Below are positions 60,943 to 64,000 of a DNA stretch of 64,000 bases, one piece after another (positions within the stretch are counted from its first letter, which is position 1; every line of letters starts with the position of its first letter). The notes beneath the pieces are model-generated. The model was not told where the DNA came from and made no database searches. It was given only the letters and a program-made list of their open reading frames with translations. A program made the translations under genes and the position numbers. The stretch comes from Aquabacterium parvum (lineage in GTDB: Bacteria; Pseudomonadota; Gammaproteobacteria; Burkholderiales; Burkholderiaceae_C): assembly GCF_001447195.1 (NCBI RefSeq), contig NZ_LFRI01000174.1, positions 29,428 to 93,427 of the forward strand, written 5' to 3'.

Positions 60943-63883
60943 GGGGACAGTTGCTGGTCCTTTTGATGAACAGTTCGTTCCGGTGAGGCCCGTATCAGCA
61001 TTGGAAAAGGCGTCGCTGATCGATGCCATTGACCGGCAGGTTCGTTTGGGTCTCGACGATGACGTCTCCGTTTTGGAAACACACGGGCGATCTGAGTTGG
61101 GGGCGCCTTACCATCTTTCCATCCTGGTCAACCTCGGCCTGCACCACTACCGGCTCGGACATTTCTCGCGAGCACTGGCCGTTTGGAAAGAGGCCTGGTC
61201 GCTGAGAAAGCAGGCCGTTCAAGGGCAGCCCAAGGCCATGGCGGACAGGGCCGTGGGTGAGTTGATCCGCATGCACGCCAGGTTGGGGCATGACACCGAT
61301 GTGGCTGCGCTGCTTGAACAAATCAAAGATCGCCCCCTGAGTGGGCCAGCAACAGAGGCCGTGGCTGGCGCCCGCGAGGGCCTTTGGGCCATGAGAAACA
61401 ACCCAGGCGTGGCCTACCTGTGCGGCCCCATGGCCGCTAGAAACGTCCTTGAGTTGCTCAAGCCCGAAGACACGAAGGGGCGTGAGCTTTTGCAGTCGTA
61501 CCGATCAGGCCCCAACGGCGTTTCTCTGGCGCAGTTGAGTCAACTGATCAAACAGGCGAAGTTGGGTTGGGTGCCTGCCGTTCGTCCAGCAGGTGCCGAC
61601 ATTCCGGTGCCCTCTGTCGCTCACTGGAAACTCAATCACTATGCTGCCATCGTTGGCTTTGATGGCAAGCGTTATCACGTCAAGGATCCGACGTTCGGAA
61701 CTGACTTGTGGATGACGCGTGAAGCTGTTGAAGCAGAGTCGAGTGGTTACTTCGTGTTGTCTCAGGAACGTTTGCCTGACGGTTGGCGCGTGGCCAGCGC
61801 TGGCGAGCAGGCCAACGTCTATGGCCGTGGTCTGACCCAACAGGGGTCATCCAAGGCCACGTCCTCCGACGACGTGAAGGCCAAGCCAACCGAGTGCACC
61901 AATGGCTGCCCCAAGTACAACGTGCACAGCATGTTGGTGAGCTTGAACATTGAAGACACCCCCGTCTTCTACAAGCCTGCATATGGCCCTTCGGTGTCGT
62001 TCACCGTTACGTACAACCAACGCGAGGATCTCCGGCCTGTTGCTCCCAGTTATGGCCACTTGGGCCCGAAGTGGACCCACAACTGGCTCAGCTACGTCGA
62101 AGACAACCCAACCAACCTCACGGCAGCGGTCCTGAGGTTTCTGCCTGGAGGAGGATCTCGTGACGAGACTGGATACAACAGCACCACCCGTCTTTTCAGT
62201 GCATCCAAGTTGGATCGCTCTGTTCTGAAGCGCGTCTCCGATTCGCCTGTTCGATACGAGCTCAACCGCAAAGACGGTTCGAAGTGGGTTTATGGGCACA
62301 GCGATGGGCGCACTGCCAGCCCTCGTCGGGTGTTCCTGACCGCCGTGGTCGACCCTCATGGCAACGCGGTGAACCTGACGTACGACAACCAAAACAGGCT
62401 CAAGACCATCGTCGATGCGGCTGGAGGCGTCACTGAGGTTTTCTATGAGGCGCCCCAATCACCACTCTTGATCTCTCGCGTCACGAACCCTGCGGGCCAA
62501 AGTGCGGTGTTTGCCTTCAACCCAGATGGCAGGCTGAACAGCATCACCGATTCGGGTGGGCTGATGTCTGCGTTCGAGTACGGCTCAGCGTCGAGTGCCG
62601 ATTTCGTCAATCTCATGAACACGCCATATGGCCCAACGACGTTTTTGCATGGTGAGTCGGGATCAGGTAACGACGTGCGCCGATGGCTTTCGGTTGAAGA
62701 CCCCATGGGCCTCAATGAACGGTTTGAGTTTGATCACATGGCGTCTGGTGTCGCGGCCAAGGATTTGGTGGCCCCAGCGGGCTTTCGCAATGACTGGTTG
62801 CAGTACAGGAATGCCTTTTATTGGGATAAGCATGTCCACGGTATTGCCTACCCGCCTGGGGCCATTCTTCCGGACTACAACAAGGCCTTGGTTTCGCATT
62901 TTCTTCATGGCACTGACGGGAAGACGTCGCAAGTCTTGGAAAGCTCGGTGGCAAATCCTGATAGGCGAACCTGGTTCAAATATGCAGGCCAGAGCGACAG
63001 TGCTTCCGAAGGCTCCTCCGCGCTGCCGATCGAAATCATTCGAATGCTGCCAGATGGCTCTGCTCAAACCGAGAAGCGCGCATACAACACGCAAGGCAAT
63101 CCAACCTCCATCATCGACCCTGTTGGCCGTGAGTTGAAGTTTGGCTATGCGACCAACGGCATCGATGTTCTAACCATCAACCGCAAGACCACCGCGTCGG
63201 CATACACGCAGGTGGCTTCGTTCACGTATAACACCAAGCATCAGCCGCTGACTTACACGGACGCTGCGGGTCGCACAACGACCTACACCTACAACGACAA
63301 GGGGCAGGTCACCTCGATCACCAATGCGCTGAACCAGGTCAGCACCTTTCATTACGGTGCCAACGGTCGATTGGCCTCCATCGACAACGCTTTTGAGCGC
63401 ACTTCCGCTGCGTTCGATTTCGACGATGCAGGCAACCTGGTTGCCCAGGCTGATTCCGAGGGGCGCGCCGTTTTTCACGCCTATGACGGGCTCAACCGTC
63501 GAATCCGGACGGAATACCCCGACGGCACGACTGAGGAGTGGGGCTACGACAAGCTTGATCTGGCTTCGTACACCAACCGTGCCGGTGTGACCACGACCTA
63601 CACCTACAACGCGAACCGCGAGCTGACCTTGGTTGAGCAGCCGGTCAGCGCAGGGGTGACTCGCAAGTACAGCTACACCTACTTTCCCAACGGCAAGCTC
63701 AAGACCTTCACTGATCCGAACAACAACGTCACCACGTGGGAGCGTGATCTTCGGGGGCGCGTGAAGAAGAAGATCTATGCTGACCAGAAGGGCTATTCGC
63801 AAACCTACGACGTGATGGGCCGCCTGTCCACGAGGACGGATGCGTTGAATCAGACGGTCACTTGGTGTCACCGACCGGCGTAA
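60863..63883 (+). CDS. TPR / C39-like cysteine peptidase / RHS-repeat protein, truncated at 3' end
   Basis: 1006 residues from the first in-frame Met; without the leader the Met at 60929 ([11 protein letters not shown]) is another possible start. Domains: helical TPR-like part (LVNLGLHHYRLGHFSRAL), then a C39-type papain-fold peptidase with Cys at codon 61421 (VAYLCGPMAARNVLE), His at 61637 (HWKLNHYAAIVG) and Asp at 61685 (YHVKDPTFG), then from about 61890 an RHS part with DUF6531-like start (FTVTYNQRE, GPKWTHNW) and many YD repeats (TTYTYNDKGQVTSI, FEYG, RTEYPDG). It ends in DALNQTVTWCHRPA, where the last five residues come from the repeat array: the RHS core and any C-terminal toxin are lost. 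Base composition is lower in GC than around it. Confidence 0.85.
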   Translation: MLHPCSKRPSKIEDRRAPSAQSMSFTEGTVAGPFDEQFVPVRPVSALEKASLIDAIDRQVRLGLDDDVSVLETHGRSELGAPYHLSILVNLGLHHYRLGHFSRALAVWKEAWSLRKQAVQGQPKAMADRAVGELIRMHARLGHDTDVAALLEQIKDRPLSGPATEAVAGAREGLWAMRNNPGVAYLCGPMAARNVLELLKPEDTKGRELLQSYRSGPNGVSLAQLSQLIKQAKLGWVPAVRPAGADIPVPSVAHWKLNHYAAIVGFDGKRYHVKDPTFGTDLWMTREAVEAESSGYFVLSQERLPDGWRVASAGEQANVYGRGLTQQGSSKATSSDDVKAKPTECTNGCPKYNVHSMLVSLNIEDTPVFYKPAYGPSVSFTVTYNQREDLRPVAPSYGHLGPKWTHNWLSYVEDNPTNLTAAVLRFLPGGGSRDETGYNSTTRLFSASKLDRSVLKRVSDSPVRYELNRKDGSKWVYGHSDGRTASPRRVFLTAVVDPHGNAVNLTYDNQNRLKTIVDAAGGVTEVFYEAPQSPLLISRVTNPAGQSAVFAFNPDGRLNSITDSGGLMSAFEYGSASSADFVNLMNTPYGPTTFLHGESGSGNDVRRWLSVEDPMGLNERFEFDHMASGVAAKDLVAPAGFRNDWLQYRNAFYWDKHVHGIAYPPGAILPDYNKALVSHFLHGTDGKTSQVLESSVANPDRRTWFKYAGQSDSASEGSSALPIEIIRMLPDGSAQTEKRAYNTQGNPTSIIDPVGRELKFGYATNGIDVLTINRKTTASAYTQVASFTYNTKHQPLTYTDAAGRTTTYTYNDKGQVTSITNALNQVSTFHYGANGRLASIDNAFERTSAAFDFDDAGNLVAQADSEGRAVFHAYDGLNRRIRTEYPDGTTEEWGYDKLDLASYTNRAGVTTTYTYNANRELTLVEQPVSAGVTRKYSYTYFPNGKLKTFTDPNNNVTTWERDLRGRVKKKIYADQKGYSQTYDVMGRLSTRTDALNQTVTWCHRPA
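60891..60910 (+). repeat. Heptanucleotide tandem repeat (CGAAGAT) at the frame break
   Basis: Two full copies of CGAAGAT and a third lacking its last base (CGAAGA) lie head to tail. Because 7 is not a multiple of three, gain or loss of a unit changes the downstream frame. The net shift needed to join the signal peptide and the C39-RHS body is minus one base modulo three, which a loss of one copy gives. Confidence 0.85.
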
Positions 63884-64000
63884 TGGAGCCACTTCGTGAT
63901 CGGCATATTGGAGCCAGCCGATGATCGGCGTTATGGATCCAGTGCGTGATCGCCGTATTGGAGCCAGCGGCGGATCGGCGTAATGGAGCCAGTCTGCGCT
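63866..64000 (+). mobile_element. Left end of a likely insertion sequence inside the RHS gene (IS21-like, partial)
   Basis: RHS homology stops exactly after TVTW; from TGTCACCGACC onward the DNA is unrelated and carries 25-bp period repeats. A 5'-TG end with several repeated transposase sites is a feature of IS21-family elements. No transposase gene is within the window and the right end is not visible, so the family is inference. Confidence 0.5.
63876..63991 (+). repeat. Five direct repeats with exact 25-bp period
   Basis: CGGCGTAATGGAGCCA-like 16-mers start at 63876, 63901, 63926, 63951 and 63976. Variants are CGGCATATTGGAGCCA, CGGCGTTATGGATCCA and CGCCGTATTGGAGCCA; the fifth equals the first. 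The 9-base spacers differ except for the final GAT before copies 2 to 5. They probably are transposase binding sites at the end of the insertion sequence. Confidence 0.85.

Noticed and set aside
63876..63991. CRISPR array
   Set aside because: Spacers are only 9 bp, repeats vary and end in a common GAT; it is a direct-repeat array, more like transposase sites.

Overview
The window is a 64-kb stretch of a GC-rich bacterial chromosome. Gene content and order point to a betaproteobacterium of the order Burkholderiales. The evidence is a complete mra/fts (dcw) cluster with a fused MurE-MurF, the block lptD-surA-rsmA, a fused ThiD-ThiE behind a TPP riboswitch, an AlkB alkane hydroxylase with rubredoxin, and a short PEP-CTERM protein of the VPEADTWAM type. 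A relative of Aquabacterium, Leptothrix or Ideonella would fit, but the genus is inference. No rRNA, tRNA or CRISPR was seen.

Layout. (1) 1-8.1 kb: the end of a DUF1501 gene, a hotdog protein, two membrane sensor histidine kinases, biotin synthase, an AtaL-like protein and a b561-like cytochrome. (2) 8.2-14.6 kb, minus strand: thiamin operon thiC-thiO-thiS-thiG-thiDE, headed by a TPP riboswitch. (3) 14.7-17.6 kb, minus strand: ferrous-iron operon feoA-feoB-Cys/Gly-rich membrane protein, with a Fur-like box just upstream of feoA. (4) 17.9-36.0 kb, plus strand: mraZ-rsmH-ftsL-ftsI-murEF-mraY-murD-ftsW-murG-murC-ddl-ftsQ-ftsA-ftsZ, mostly with 4-bp ATGA overlaps, ending at a strong terminator. 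It makes the UDP-MurNAc-pentapeptide and lipid II precursors and the divisome. (5) 36.1-47.8 kb: a DUF6279 lipoprotein, then on the minus strand an acyl-CoA synthetase with two acyl-CoA dehydrogenases, cca, rsmA, surA and lptD. (6) 47.9-53.4 kb: an AmgK-like sugar kinase divergent from lptD, an RhlE-type helicase, and an AraC regulator divergent from alkB-rubredoxin. (7) 53.4-60.6 kb, mostly minus strand: mtgA, aroE, a TonB-like protein, an RNB exoribonuclease, a tiny PEP-CTERM protein (plus), a YqiA-like esterase and a broken glpQ. (8) 60.7-64.0 kb: visibly more AT-rich DNA with a large secreted-type gene (TPR, C39-like cysteine peptidase, RHS/YD repeats). It is cut off at its 3' end by an array of exact 25-bp period repeats that looks like the end of an insertion sequence.

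The most interesting part is region 8. A signal peptide starting at 60787 lies in a different frame from the C39-RHS body, and the two frames meet at a tandem heptamer (CGAAGAT). Loss of exactly one 7-bp unit would join signal peptide and body in one frame, which suggests a slipped-strand ON/OFF switch or a fixed frame break. Other points worth a look are a roughly 110-residue acidic insert in MurD, four MraZ boxes with an exact 10-bp period, the doubly damaged GlpQ (frameshift plus His-to-Gln), and a perfect palindrome between the AraC gene and alkB.
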